This document shows positions 6,797-14,683 of a stretch of DNA of 38,406 nucleotides, in pieces. The position numbers and the translations under genes are program-made. Source of the DNA: Balneolaceae bacterium (GTDB lineage: Bacteria; Bacteroidota; Rhodothermia; Balneolales; Balneolaceae). The number at the start of each line of letters is the position of its first letter. Positions within the stretch are counted from its first letter, which is position 1. Below the pieces are notes generated by a model. It made no database searches and was not told the origin of the DNA. It saw only the letters and a list, made by a program, of their open reading frames with translations. Location of the stretch: positions 1 through 38,406 of the forward strand of contig SKRC01000196.1 of assembly GCA_007118695.1 (NCBI GenBank), written 5' to 3'.

Positions 6797-8277
6797 GCAT
6801 AGCAATCTCAATGATACTGGTAGATCTCCTCACCTATCTGATCCTCGCTTATTTTGTGGTGATCAATACTGTTTACCTGGTATTGCTGGTCATTTCCTTT
6901 TTTGCTACCCGGCAGCTCAATAAATCCCGTGAAGCCTATAAGATTACCGGCCTGTTCGATTCCGATCTCTATAAATCGGTAAGTGTGCTGCTGCCCGTTT
7001 TTAACGAGGAAAATACCATCAAGTCCACGGTATATTCACTTATCCAGCTGGATTTTAATGATTTTGAAATCATCATCATCAATGACGGAAGCACAGATGA
7101 GACATTCGAGGTATTGGAGAGGGAGTTCGAACTCTTTCCGTCGGAAAGGTTTTTGCCCGAAATTCTACCTCACAAACCCGTTCAGGGCATTTACAGATCC
7201 AATCTTTTTCCAAACCTGCTGGTACTCGACAAAGAAAACGGGAAAAAAGCAGATGCATTGAATGCCGGGGTGAACGCGTCCAGAAAAGATGTGATTTGCA
7301 ATGTGGATTCCGACTCATGGCTCGAACCCAATATCCTTCAGCAGATGCTCCGGGCATTTGTGGAAGATGAGAAAACGATCGCCGTTGGCGGCATCGTACG
7401 GATTGCCAATGGGTCGATTTTCGACAGGGGTCAGTTAAAACAGACGCTGGCACCAAAAACATTTCTTGGCAAAATTCAGGTCGTGGAATACCTGCGTTCA
7501 TTTCTATTCGGCCGGATCGGTTGGTCGTCGGTCGACGGCCTGATCATTATTTCCGGCGCTTTTGCCGTATTCGACCGCGCTGCGCTTATCGAAACAGGCG
7601 GCTATAAACGGGAATCCATCGGGGAGGATATCGAGGTTATCGTTAATATGCACCAGCATTTCACCGATAAAGGCAAGCCCTATTCGATGCGATACCTGCC
7701 CGAACCGGTATGCTGGACGATGGTTCCGGAAAACTGGCATCAGCTCTCTGCACAACGCAACCGGTGGCAGCGCGGACTTGCCGACACCCTGTTCAATCAT
7801 AAGAAGATGATCGGTAATCCGAAATATGGCTGGCTTGGCATGTTTTCCCTTCCATTTCACCTGGTTTTTGAATTGCTCGGGCCATTACTGGAACTGATGA
7901 GTTATCTTTTGTTTTTCCTGCTGATGATAACGGGGTTACTCGATCCTGCATTTGCAATCCTTTTTATTCTGTTTGCCGTTCTATTCGGGGTAATTTTATC
8001 GATCGGTTCTGTTTTGCTCGACGAATTGACCTACAAACCTTATACACGGCTCAGTGATGTGTTTTCCATTACGATTCATGCCGTTTTCGAAAACTTCGGG
8101 TTCAGACAGCTCCACTTTTGGTGGCGACTCCGCGGGCTTCTCGACTATCTGAGAAAGAATAAGGAATGGAACATCGAAGATCGAAATCCAAAACTTACAA
8201 ATACCTTTCACTGGTTATGGTTTGGCTCGATCAATCTGTTTTTTGCTGCACTTCTTGTTTACGGCCTGGTATTATAA
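6793..8277 (+). CDS. Membrane glycosyltransferase family 2, processive type (BcsA/PgaC-like)
   Basis: The 494-residue protein has an N-terminal membrane segment (about 7-38) and then a GT-A domain. D98 lies in IINDGSTD, the metal-binding DxD is D172-S-D174, E278-D279 is in GEDIE, and the QxxRW motif is Q321-R324-W325. Several membrane helices follow from about 350 on. The combination of D, DxD, (T)ED and QxxRW marks processive inverting synthases such as those for cellulose, poly-GlcNAc and hyaluronan. It could export a polysaccharide or glycosylate a lipid. There is no PilZ domain, so if it is controlled, the receiver and HEAT proteins encoded upstream are the candidates. Confidence 0.88.
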   Translation: MSIAISMILVDLLTYLILAYFVVINTVYLVLLVISFFATRQLNKSREAYKITGLFDSDLYKSVSVLLPVFNEENTIKSTVYSLIQLDFNDFEIIIINDGSTDETFEVLEREFELFPSERFLPEILPHKPVQGIYRSNLFPNLLVLDKENGKKADALNAGVNASRKDVICNVDSDSWLEPNILQQMLRAFVEDEKTIAVGGIVRIANGSIFDRGQLKQTLAPKTFLGKIQVVEYLRSFLFGRIGWSSVDGLIIISGAFAVFDRAALIETGGYKRESIGEDIEVIVNMHQHFTDKGKPYSMRYLPEPVCWTMVPENWHQLSAQRNRWQRGLADTLFNHKKMIGNPKYGWLGMFSLPFHLVFELLGPLLELMSYLLFFLLMITGLLDPAFAILFILFAVLFGVILSIGSVLLDELTYKPYTRLSDVFSITIHAVFENFGFRQLHFWWRLRGLLDYLRKNKEWNIEDRNPKLTNTFHWLWFGSINLFFAALLVYGLVL

Positions 8278-8327
8278 TGCGAATGCCGGATGAGCGCTTC
8301 CTATTTTCATACTTTTTTAGTATTAAC

Positions 8328-9230
8328 ATGGGCATGAAAAAAAATGATAAGGGGATCTGTTTTATTTATAACCCGTCGGCGGGTCGCGGCCGGACCGGTC
8401 AATACCTGGACCGGATCCGAAGCAAGGCGGAAGAATACTGGGAAAATCCAGTATTCCGGGTTACCCAAAAGGAGAGTGATATCGAAGAGTTTGCCCGTTC
8501 AGCGGCGCAGGATTTCGGCCTGGTGGTAGGATGCGGCGGTGACGGAACCATGAATCTGGTGATAAACGGAATAGCCGGATCGAACGCCCACCTGGGGGTT
8601 TTGCCGCTGGGAAACGGCAATGATTTTGCAAATGCCCTGGGCCTGCCCAGGGATCCCTTCAAAGCACTGGAACTGATCTACAAAGGCAAGCGGGGGCCAT
8701 TGGACCTGATCAGATGCAAGGGAGACACCGAGACCTGGTGCGTCAACACGCTTGGAGCCGGGCTCGACGGCTGGGCCAATTATTATGCCTCAGAGTTTAC
8801 GAAAGTTCGCGGCCAGGCGGTATATGTGTTGGGAATCCTTAAAGCCGTCTACTATTTCCGGGGAAGCAACATGAGGCTGTTCATTGATGAGGAAAAAATT
8901 GAAAAGGAACTCCTGATGGTAACCGTATGCAATGGCCCGGAAGAAGGGGGAGGGTTTAAAGTATCCCCTGGCGCTTCAAATTCTGATGGGCTGATCGATT
9001 TGCTGACCATTGAGAAGATGTCGGTCGCCCGAATCTTGTGGTACCTTCCCAAATTTTTGTTTCAACCCGGGAAAAAATTAAAAGGTGTAAAGAGGGTCAG
9101 GTGTAAAAAAGTTACCATTGAGAGCGATACGCCCTTAGCCGTTCATTGCGACGGGCAGGGCCTTGGAACGGAAATCGAAACACTGTCTGCCGAAATTCAC
9201 CCGGGAATGCTTCAGGTTATTGTCCCATAG
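8328..9230 (+). CDS. Diacylglycerol/lipid kinase family protein (YegS/DagK-like)
   Basis: The roughly 300-residue protein has the lipid kinase signature IYNPSAGRGR at the N-terminus, the GCGGDGTMNLVING nucleotide-binding loop, and LPLGNGNDFANALG, which are typical of DAGK_cat. The C-terminal half carries the family pattern ending in VHCDGQ. It phosphorylates a lipid with ATP at the inner membrane face; diacylglycerol or a sphingoid lipid is plausible because the region also encodes serine palmitoyltransferase. Starts at 8328 or 8334 fit the family. An ATG at 8277 overlapping the GT2 stop is in frame and would add 17 residues. None has a clear ribosome binding site. Confidence 0.85.
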   Translation: MGMKKNDKGICFIYNPSAGRGRTGQYLDRIRSKAEEYWENPVFRVTQKESDIEEFARSAAQDFGLVVGCGGDGTMNLVINGIAGSNAHLGVLPLGNGNDFANALGLPRDPFKALELIYKGKRGPLDLIRCKGDTETWCVNTLGAGLDGWANYYASEFTKVRGQAVYVLGILKAVYYFRGSNMRLFIDEEKIEKELLMVTVCNGPEEGGGFKVSPGASNSDGLIDLLTIEKMSVARILWYLPKFLFQPGKKLKGVKRVRCKKVTIESDTPLAVHCDGQGLGTEIETLSAEIHPGMLQVIVP

Positions 9231-9239
9231 GGCTTCTTT

Positions 9240-9431
9240 TTACTGAATATCATAATACTGCTCATAGATGTAATCCCAAAAATCCGCCAGGTCAGAACCG
9301 GTGTTGTGGGGGTTTTTGGACTTGGTCGATTTCATGGCATCTTTACAAGCTTTTTCCTTGGCATCATAAAATGCCTTCAGCTGATGCTTGGTCGGATTGT
9401 CAATCATCTTTTCAAATTTTTCTTCCACCAT
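9240..9431 (-). CDS. Small hypothetical protein, 63 residues
   Basis: This small, highly charged protein is not recognised. It begins MVEEKFEKMIDNPTKHQ and ends WDYIYEQYYDIQ. The amino-acid composition (many K, E and D, helical, no membrane segment) looks like a real protein rather than a shadow frame, and no other gene occupies the site. It is convergent with the lipid kinase gene, with nine bases between their ends. The function is unknown. Confidence 0.5.
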   Translation of the reverse strand: MVEEKFEKMIDNPTKHQLKAFYDAKEKACKDAMKSTKSKNPHNTGSDLADFWDYIYEQYYDIQ

Positions 9432-9640
9432 ATCAAATTGAATCTATTTGTTAATCTCTCCTTATAAAATGTAATTAAAGCTCAAATAATTCAAATTGGC
9501 AGGTTTTCTCATGAAAAAAACACCCAAAACAGCTGAATTTCCCCTCCCGGGACTCCTTGTTTTTATGATTTCAATAAACTATATAGCCGATTAACCGCAT
9601 TTTTCAACAAAATAACTGTGAGCTTCGAGCGTACGATTCC

Positions 9641-9658
9641 CTCCGACAGCGGTCGGGG
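9641..9658. repeat. Solo copy of the palindromic CTCCGAC/GTCGGGG element
   Basis: CTCCGACAGCGGTCGGGG is an imperfect palindrome similar to the units tandemly repeated at 15507-15640. It lies between the GTG at 9618 and the ATG at 9687 and argues that the aldo/keto reductase start is downstream of it. Confidence 0.5.
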
Positions 9659-9686
9659 AAATACGGGGTTACCGGCAAATCAACCT

Positions 9687-10592
9687 ATGAATATGCAACA
9701 ACCCATACATGCATCCGGATTGAAGTTAAGTAGAATTTCTGCAGGAATGTGGAGATTGGGGGAGTGGAATAAATCTGTAAACGATTTAATCGGCTGGATT
9801 GAGGAATGCATAGACATCGGGGTCACCACCTTTGACCATGCCGACATCTATGGAGATTATGAATGTGAAAAAATCTTCGGAGAAGTCCTGGCCCGTCGAC
9901 CGGAGCTTCGCAGCAAAATGGAACTGGTTACCAAATGCGGAATCTGCCTGATTTCGGACAAAAAACAGAAACACAGGATTACACATTATGACCTCTCGGC
10001 CGATCATGTCATAAATTCCGTTAATCAATCACTGAGAAATCTCCATACCGACTATCTGGACCTGTTATTGATTCACAGGCCAAGTCCACTGATGGATGCC
10101 GATGCAACTGCAGCCGGCCTGAAAAAAGTTATAGACTCCGGCAAGGTACGATTTGCGGGGGTCTCGAACTTTACCCCCTCACAGATGAATCTGCTGCAAT
10201 CCAGATTGGAATTTCCGCTCGTGACCAACCAGATTGAGTTTTCCCTGCTTCATACGGCCCCGCTTTTTGATGGCACCCTGGATCATTTGCAGACATCCAG
10301 AACGCGCCCCATGGTTTGGTCACCCTATGGTGGGGGAAAAATATTTACAGGCACAGGATCACGGGAATCCAGGATTCAACAATCGTTGCAAAAATTTTCG
10401 GTTAAATACGACGTAGCTCCCGATGCCATTGCACTTGCCTGGATTTTAAAACATCCATCAAAGCCGTTTCCGGCCCTGGGAACAGGTAAAATGGACCGTG
10501 TCAAACGGGCTCTTGACGGATACTCTTTGGATCTTGAACTGCAGGACTGGTTTGAACTGCTTGAAGCCTCCATGGGTGAACCGGTTCCCTGA
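9687..10592 (+). CDS. Aldo/keto reductase (YdhF-like)
   Basis: This roughly 301-residue NADPH-dependent oxidoreductase keeps the AKR tetrad: D50 and Y55 (TTFDHADIYG), K83 (VTKCG) and H130 (LLIHRP). GVSNFTP and TNQIEFS follow in the expected order, and the C-terminal ALGTGKMDRVK resembles the cofactor-binding end of E. coli YdhF. I prefer the ATG at 9687 (or 9693) to the longer GTG at 9618. Family members begin a few residues before the first strand, and the extra segment reads through a palindromic repeat. It is monocistronic and the physiological substrate is unknown. Confidence 0.88.
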   Translation: MNMQQPIHASGLKLSRISAGMWRLGEWNKSVNDLIGWIEECIDIGVTTFDHADIYGDYECEKIFGEVLARRPELRSKMELVTKCGICLISDKKQKHRITHYDLSADHVINSVNQSLRNLHTDYLDLLLIHRPSPLMDADATAAGLKKVIDSGKVRFAGVSNFTPSQMNLLQSRLEFPLVTNQIEFSLLHTAPLFDGTLDHLQTSRTRPMVWSPYGGGKIFTGTGSRESRIQQSLQKFSVKYDVAPDAIALAWILKHPSKPFPALGTGKMDRVKRALDGYSLDLELQDWFELLEASMGEPVP

Positions 10593-10658
10593 GCTCAATG
10601 TCAGCCCGGGAATGTTTCACTTGAAACTGACATTTATCAGAATAAAATTAATGCGCCG

Positions 10659-11312
10659 TTGAGTTCACCAGCTATTATTTATGCCCGAAGATTGAGGCTG
10701 TTGTTGTCTCTGGAACTGCTGCTGATATTTTTCGGGATGCCGTTGTTCTATTACCTGGGCCTGGTAACCATCCCTGCTATTCCTGCCCTGTTAGGGCTGG
10801 CCCTTATATGCCTGATCGTTTTATGGTACGATACCGGATTTCATTTCACCGATGAGCTGAATTTTCATCTGCCTCCAGGTAAGACAGGGTTGATCATTGT
10901 TCGGTTTTTGATATTGGGAAGTTTGCTTGCCCTGGCCGTCTGGCGGGTCTTTCCCGACCGTTTTCTGGATATGCCCCTGAACAACACCGCTTTTTGGCTT
11001 CTGCTGATGGTAGTATATCCGGTCTTCTCGGCATTTCCCCAGGAGCTGATTTATCGCTCGTTTTTGTTTCACCGGTATAAACTGGTCTTGCAGAATCGCT
11101 GGGTGATGATGGGATTCAGTGTGATTGCATTCGCTTTTCTTCATATCATCTACGAAAACTGGATTGCAATAGTTTTAACGCTTGCAGGAGGCTATCTTTT
11201 TACAAAAACCTATATCGATACCGGTTCAATATGGCTGACAACACTTGAACATACCATGTATGGGTGCCTTATATTCACACTTGGACTCGGCTCATTCTTC
11301 TATATTGGTTGA
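10659..11312 (+). CDS. CPBP-family intramembrane protease (CAAX/Abi-like)
   Basis: The 217-residue protein has about seven hydrophobic segments and the CPBP signatures. Motif 1 reads FPQELIYRSF (E129, R133), motif 2 FAFLHIIYENW (H162), and a late His follows in TLEHTMYG (H198). In the usual EExxxR motif the first Glu is Gln here; this QExxxR form should be checked before proteolytic activity is assumed. The start is TTG at 10659, since a nearby ATG at 10651 stops after three codons. Family members process membrane proteins or peptides; the role here is unknown. Confidence 0.75.
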   Translation: MSSPAIIYARRLRLLLSLELLLIFFGMPLFYYLGLVTIPAIPALLGLALICLIVLWYDTGFHFTDELNFHLPPGKTGLIIVRFLILGSLLALAVWRVFPDRFLDMPLNNTAFWLLLMVVYPVFSAFPQELIYRSFLFHRYKLVLQNRWVMMGFSVIAFAFLHIIYENWIAIVLTLAGGYLFTKTYIDTGSIWLTTLEHTMYGCLIFTLGLGSFFYIG

Positions 11313-11341
11313 TCATCGGCATAGTTCAATAGATTCACAAC

Positions 11342-11373
11342 TTTGAGTTTAGGGTGCTTTTTGCGTACATTTT
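11342..11373 (+). promoter_or_regulatory. Bacteroidota-type promoter before serine palmitoyltransferase
   Basis: TTTG (11342-11345) is followed after exactly 20 bases by TACATTTT (11366-11373). This closely fits the Bacteroidota promoter pattern TTTG-N19-21-TAnnTTTG. Transcription would begin about 75 bases upstream of the ATG at 11456. Confidence 0.4.
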
Positions 11374-11455
11374 CGCTGTTTTTGAACAACGCTAAATCAA
11401 CTGGAAATTACGGGTACATTGCTAACTATTTGAACAGCAAAGCTTTTACACTTCT

Positions 11456-12688
11456 ATGGATTTATTTGATAAATTGAAAGACCGACCGAGTCCACTTGGA
11501 AAATTTACGTCAGACGGATACGGATACTATACTTTTCCCAGGCTTGAGGGGCCGATCGGCCCGGAAATGAAATTTAACGGCAAAAATGTAATCGTATGGA
11601 GCGTCAACGACTACCTGGGAATTGCCAACCATCCGGAAATCCGGAAAGTCGATGTGGATGCCGCCGAAGAATATGGGTTCAGCGCTCCAATGGGAGCGCG
11701 GCTGATGACCGGCAATTCCGTTGAACATGAAGCCCTGGAAAAAGAACTGGCTGATTTTGAACACAAAGAAGATGCCCTTCTGCTCAACTACGGCTACCAG
11801 GGGATCATGAGTATCATACATGCACTGGTGGACCGGAACGACTATCTGATTTATGATGAATTGAGTCATGCCTGTATCGTCGACGGAAAACAGCTTGCGA
11901 TGAGTGATACAGCGGTTTTCAAGCACAACGATATGGAAAGCCTTGAAAAACAGCTGGAAAGAGCATCAAAAAAGATGAAACCGGGCTCTTCAATCCTGGT
12001 GGTGACCGAAGGGGTTTTCGGGATGACCGGCGACCTCGGCAAGCTGAAGGAAATCATTGCACTCAAAGAAAAATATCCGTTCCGGCTGCTGGTGGACGAT
12101 GCGCATGGATTCGGGACCCTGGGCAAGGATGGCTCCGGCGCGGGGACGCAACTGGGATGCCAGGATGGAATTGATATTTACTTCGGTACCTTTGCCAAAG
12201 CAGTTGCCCTGATCGGCGCTTTTGTTGCAACCGAAACCCGGGTTGTTGAGTTTTTGAGGGCAAACGTCCGGAGTCAGATTTTTGCCAAATCCCTGCCGAT
12301 GCCCATTGTCGTCTCTGCCCGGGAACGACTTCGGTTAATAAAAGAGAATCCACAGTGGAGAGACAATCTGTGGGACAATACGCTTAAGCTCCGGGATGGC
12401 CTTCGCAAACTTGGCTACAATGTTTTGCCCTCGGAAAGTCCGGTTACACCGGTCCTAACCAAAGGAAGCACCGATCTGTGCACGACCATTATGCGGATTA
12501 TGCGTGATGATCACGGAATATTTGTGAGCGGGGTATCCTACCCGGTTGTCCCGAAAGGCATTGTTTTGCTTCGCCTGATTCCAACAGCCTCGCATACCGA
12601 CGAACATATCGAGAAGACACTGGCAGCATTTGAGGCGATCAGGGATGTTGCACTCCGGCACCAGGAAGAAGTTGCTGTCGGTAATTAA
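11456..12688 (+). CDS. spt: Serine palmitoyltransferase (alpha-oxoamine synthase family)
   Basis: This 410-residue PLP enzyme condenses L-serine with a fatty acyl thioester to 3-ketosphinganine, the first step of sphingolipid synthesis. The family residues are H138 (DELSHACIVDG, stacking on PLP), D214 and H217 (VDDAHG), and the Schiff-base Lys K248 (GTFAKAV). The N-terminus (MDLFDKL, then GYGYYTFPRLEGPIGPEM) and NDYLGIANHPE closely resemble bacterial Spt rather than BioF or Kbl, which rules against biotin or threonine catabolism. Sphingolipid synthesis is typical of Bacteroidota-related clades. Alternatives such as another 2-amino-3-ketoacid synthase are less likely. It stands alone, convergent with the next gene. 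Confidence 0.85.
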   Translation: MDLFDKLKDRPSPLGKFTSDGYGYYTFPRLEGPIGPEMKFNGKNVIVWSVNDYLGIANHPEIRKVDVDAAEEYGFSAPMGARLMTGNSVEHEALEKELADFEHKEDALLLNYGYQGIMSIIHALVDRNDYLIYDELSHACIVDGKQLAMSDTAVFKHNDMESLEKQLERASKKMKPGSSILVVTEGVFGMTGDLGKLKEIIALKEKYPFRLLVDDAHGFGTLGKDGSGAGTQLGCQDGIDIYFGTFAKAVALIGAFVATETRVVEFLRANVRSQIFAKSLPMPIVVSARERLRLIKENPQWRDNLWDNTLKLRDGLRKLGYNVLPSESPVTPVLTKGSTDLCTTIMRIMRDDHGIFVSGVSYPVVPKGIVLLRLIPTASHTDEHIEKTLAAFEAIRDVALRHQEEVAVGN

Positions 12689-12703
12689 AATTTTTCACAT
12701 AGC

Positions 12704-12782
12704 CACCAGGTGAAGCCACGAAGGCACAAGGTACAAGGTACCATTTCCTGGTGAACCTTTGTGCCTTCGCGCCTTTGTGGCT
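12704..12782. terminator. Large hairpin repeat between convergent genes
   Basis: The arm at 12714-12731 (AGCCACGAAGGCACAAGG) pairs with the complement within 12756-12782 (CCTTTGTGCCTTCG, then TTTGTGGCT). An inner pair CACCAGG (12704-12710) / CCTGGTG (about 12747-12753) competes with it. It fills the gap between two convergent genes, so it probably ends transcription from both sides. Closely similar gene-end repeats are, from memory, common in Bacteroidota genomes. Confidence 0.6.
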
Positions 12783-12801
12783 CCGTCCTTGCGCCTTCCC
12801 A

Positions 12802-14205
12802 TCACGAGAAGAGCTTCTTTATAAACCCCAAAATCCCTTTTTCCTGTTTCTTCTTTTTACCGCTGCGACCGCCGCTTAACTTATCATAACTGGGCCGTGG
12901 CAATCCTATCGGCTCATCTTCGCTGGATCCGGGCCGCCGTGGCTTTTTCGATGGCCGGGACTGTTTTTTGCCGGCCGCCTGTTTCCTGTCGCCCCTGCCG
13001 TTTCCTTTCCCCTTTTTTTTCTGTTTTCCTTTGGCTGTTTTCTGTTTTTTATCCTTTTTAACACTCTCTGGCAACGGAATTTCTTCAGGAGCATAACCGA
13101 GTTCCTCAATGATCTCTTTAATATCCTTTCGATCCTGTTTCGATACGAGAGATACAATTCGGGTAGCCCGGCCATTGCCCACCAGATCAGCCCGGAACTT
13201 ATATTCGGCTACCTCCTCCGGCACATCATAGTTGATCACCTGAGTAACCCCGCTGATATCGAGTTCTGCGGCAGATATTTCCCCGGCGATCAGATGCTGA
13301 ACATTTCCACTGGTAAAGCGTTCGAATCGATCGCTGAAAGTTGCCTCATCAAGTTTATCGTGTATACTTACCGCCCGTTTGCCGCTTTTGCGGAATACAC
13401 GATAGAGACGATCGGCAGTTCGGCGTGAAGCAGTGAAAATCAGTACGATATCGGAAGGAGTATTGTCCAAATGGGCCATCAGGGTTGAAATTTTCTTCCT
13501 TGGCGGCACATTTATGTAATACTGTGTCAGGTCCTTCGGGATATTGACCCCGTTTTCTCCGGAAGCAACTGCTTTTTTCTTTTCCGCTTTCTTTTCAAAA
13601 CCAAGCGTTTCCGGATCGACGAGAACGCCATCCAGATGGTTGACAATCTCTTCATTGGTTTGTTTGACAGTTGCAATCTTCTGACACTTGCCAATAATTC
13701 TTTTTGTGATCACATCAATATTATCCCAGGATGAGAAAGTTTCGGCAAGATCCAGAATCAGGTACTGGGTTTCCCTGAAAACCATGCGGTATTTATCCAT
13801 CAATTCCGACAAACGTTCCGGATTGGCCACAATAATAGCAGGGCCTGCATAGAGAACGGATTTCTGTTCAGCTTCCACTCCTGAATTTTCAATCGGAGCA
13901 CTTTCAATACCGGCATGATAGCCCACTCCCCAAATCCATTTGTCAAGCTCGGCAACACGTTCCGGGGTATTAGCCAAAATAATGGCTTTTGTCCCCTGTC
14001 TGCGATCCTGTTTTGCAATTTGATCTAAAACCGGTATCAGATAGCCCGTCTCCGGTTGATCCTCTTCAGAGACGTTTACCAGTAAATCGCCTCCTTCCTT
14101 CATCGAGTTAATTATTTTTTTCTGCAGAGGTGACGGGCTTTCAATTTTTACATCTTTTAAACCTTTTAAAATATCAGAACTAATTCTTAGTTGACTAAAC
14201 GACAA
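12802..14205 (-). CDS. Degenerate DEAD-box protein (pseudo-helicase) with basic tail
   Basis: The 467-residue protein keeps the two-RecA layout of DEAD-box RNA helicases, but the catalytic motifs are gone. The Q motif is present (SPSPLQ, Gln28). Walker A AxTGxGKT is replaced by SEEDQPETG (about 46-54). DEAD reads DLAE (about 152-155), SAT reads ATV, motif V reads AAELDISGVTQVINYDVPE, and the arginines of HRxGRxGR are replaced in YKFRADLVGNGR. A long Lys/Arg-rich tail (about 382-460) follows and ends in ILGFIKKLFS, like helicase tails in related bacteria. It probably binds RNA but does not hydrolyse ATP. The start is TTG at 14205, preceded by the SD-like AGAGGTGAA. The frame is intact, so it is a maintained protein and not decay. 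Confidence 0.8.
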   Translation of the reverse strand: MSFSQLRISSDILKGLKDVKIESPSPLQKKIINSMKEGGDLLVNVSEEDQPETGYLIPVLDQIAKQDRRQGTKAIILANTPERVAELDKWIWGVGYHAGIESAPIENSGVEAEQKSVLYAGPAIIVANPERLSELMDKYRMVFRETQYLILDLAETFSSWDNIDVITKRIIGKCQKIATVKQTNEEIVNHLDGVLVDPETLGFEKKAEKKKAVASGENGVNIPKDLTQYYINVPPRKKISTLMAHLDNTPSDIVLIFTASRRTADRLYRVFRKSGKRAVSIHDKLDEATFSDRFERFTSGNVQHLIAGEISAAELDISGVTQVINYDVPEEVAEYKFRADLVGNGRATRIVSLVSKQDRKDIKEIIEELGYAPEEIPLPESVKKDKKQKTAKGKQKKKGKGNGRGDRKQAAGKKQSRPSKKPRRPGSSEDEPIGLPRPSYDKLSGGRSGKKKKQEKGILGFIKKLFS

Positions 14206-14683
14206 TGTTCTTCACCTCTTTGTCTTATTTCAGCATTTCAATTAACAAAATATATTATTGGAGCAAATATAATAAAAAACTACAAGTTGCTCGATGTTTC
14301 AATAACTTCAATATCCTATAAACGGATCTTATATAAACATCTTGCCAAAGCGACTCGAACCTGCAATATTCACCCAGCCCCATCAGATGTCCGGGGTGGG
14401 CAAGGCTGAGTTGAAAGAATTCCGGTGAACAGAAAAACAATTGATTTATCTGAATTCTTCAACGATACTACCGGCAACAGTGTTACCAATCTGGTTGTGT
14501 CAGGCTGAGAGTTTGTCAGCCTCTGTTTGATTTTGTGTCAATCGCATCATATTCAATACATGAATACTTCGCTCACTGCTCTTGAATTTCAAGATTTATA
14601 TCTTGCTCTCTAATCCCGGGATGCCGGAATTGTGAAAAATGTGAGCAGGGCAAAAAAACAGTAATAATCTAACGGAATATTTT
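14206..14683. other. 478-base gap, no gene
   Basis: No gene is supported. It holds the upstream regions of two divergent genes. An imperfect stem joins CCCAGCCCC to GGGGTGGG (about 14372-14400), flanked by CTTGCC/GGCAAG. A compact hairpin AGGCTGA/TCAGCCT is followed by a T-rich run (about 14503-14535). A GGTTCGAGTC-like string on the minus strand near 14350-14360 resembles a tRNA T-arm but has no complementary stem. Confidence 0.4.

Noticed and set aside
9618-9686. GTG start giving the aldo/keto reductase 23 more residues
   Set aside because: The segment translates a dispersed palindromic repeat, and homologues start near the ATG at 9687.
14340-14365. GGTTCGAGTC-like string on the minus strand, resembling a tRNA T-arm
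   Set aside because: The T-stem does not pair (GCAGG against CGCTT), and no acceptor or anticodon stem can be found around it.
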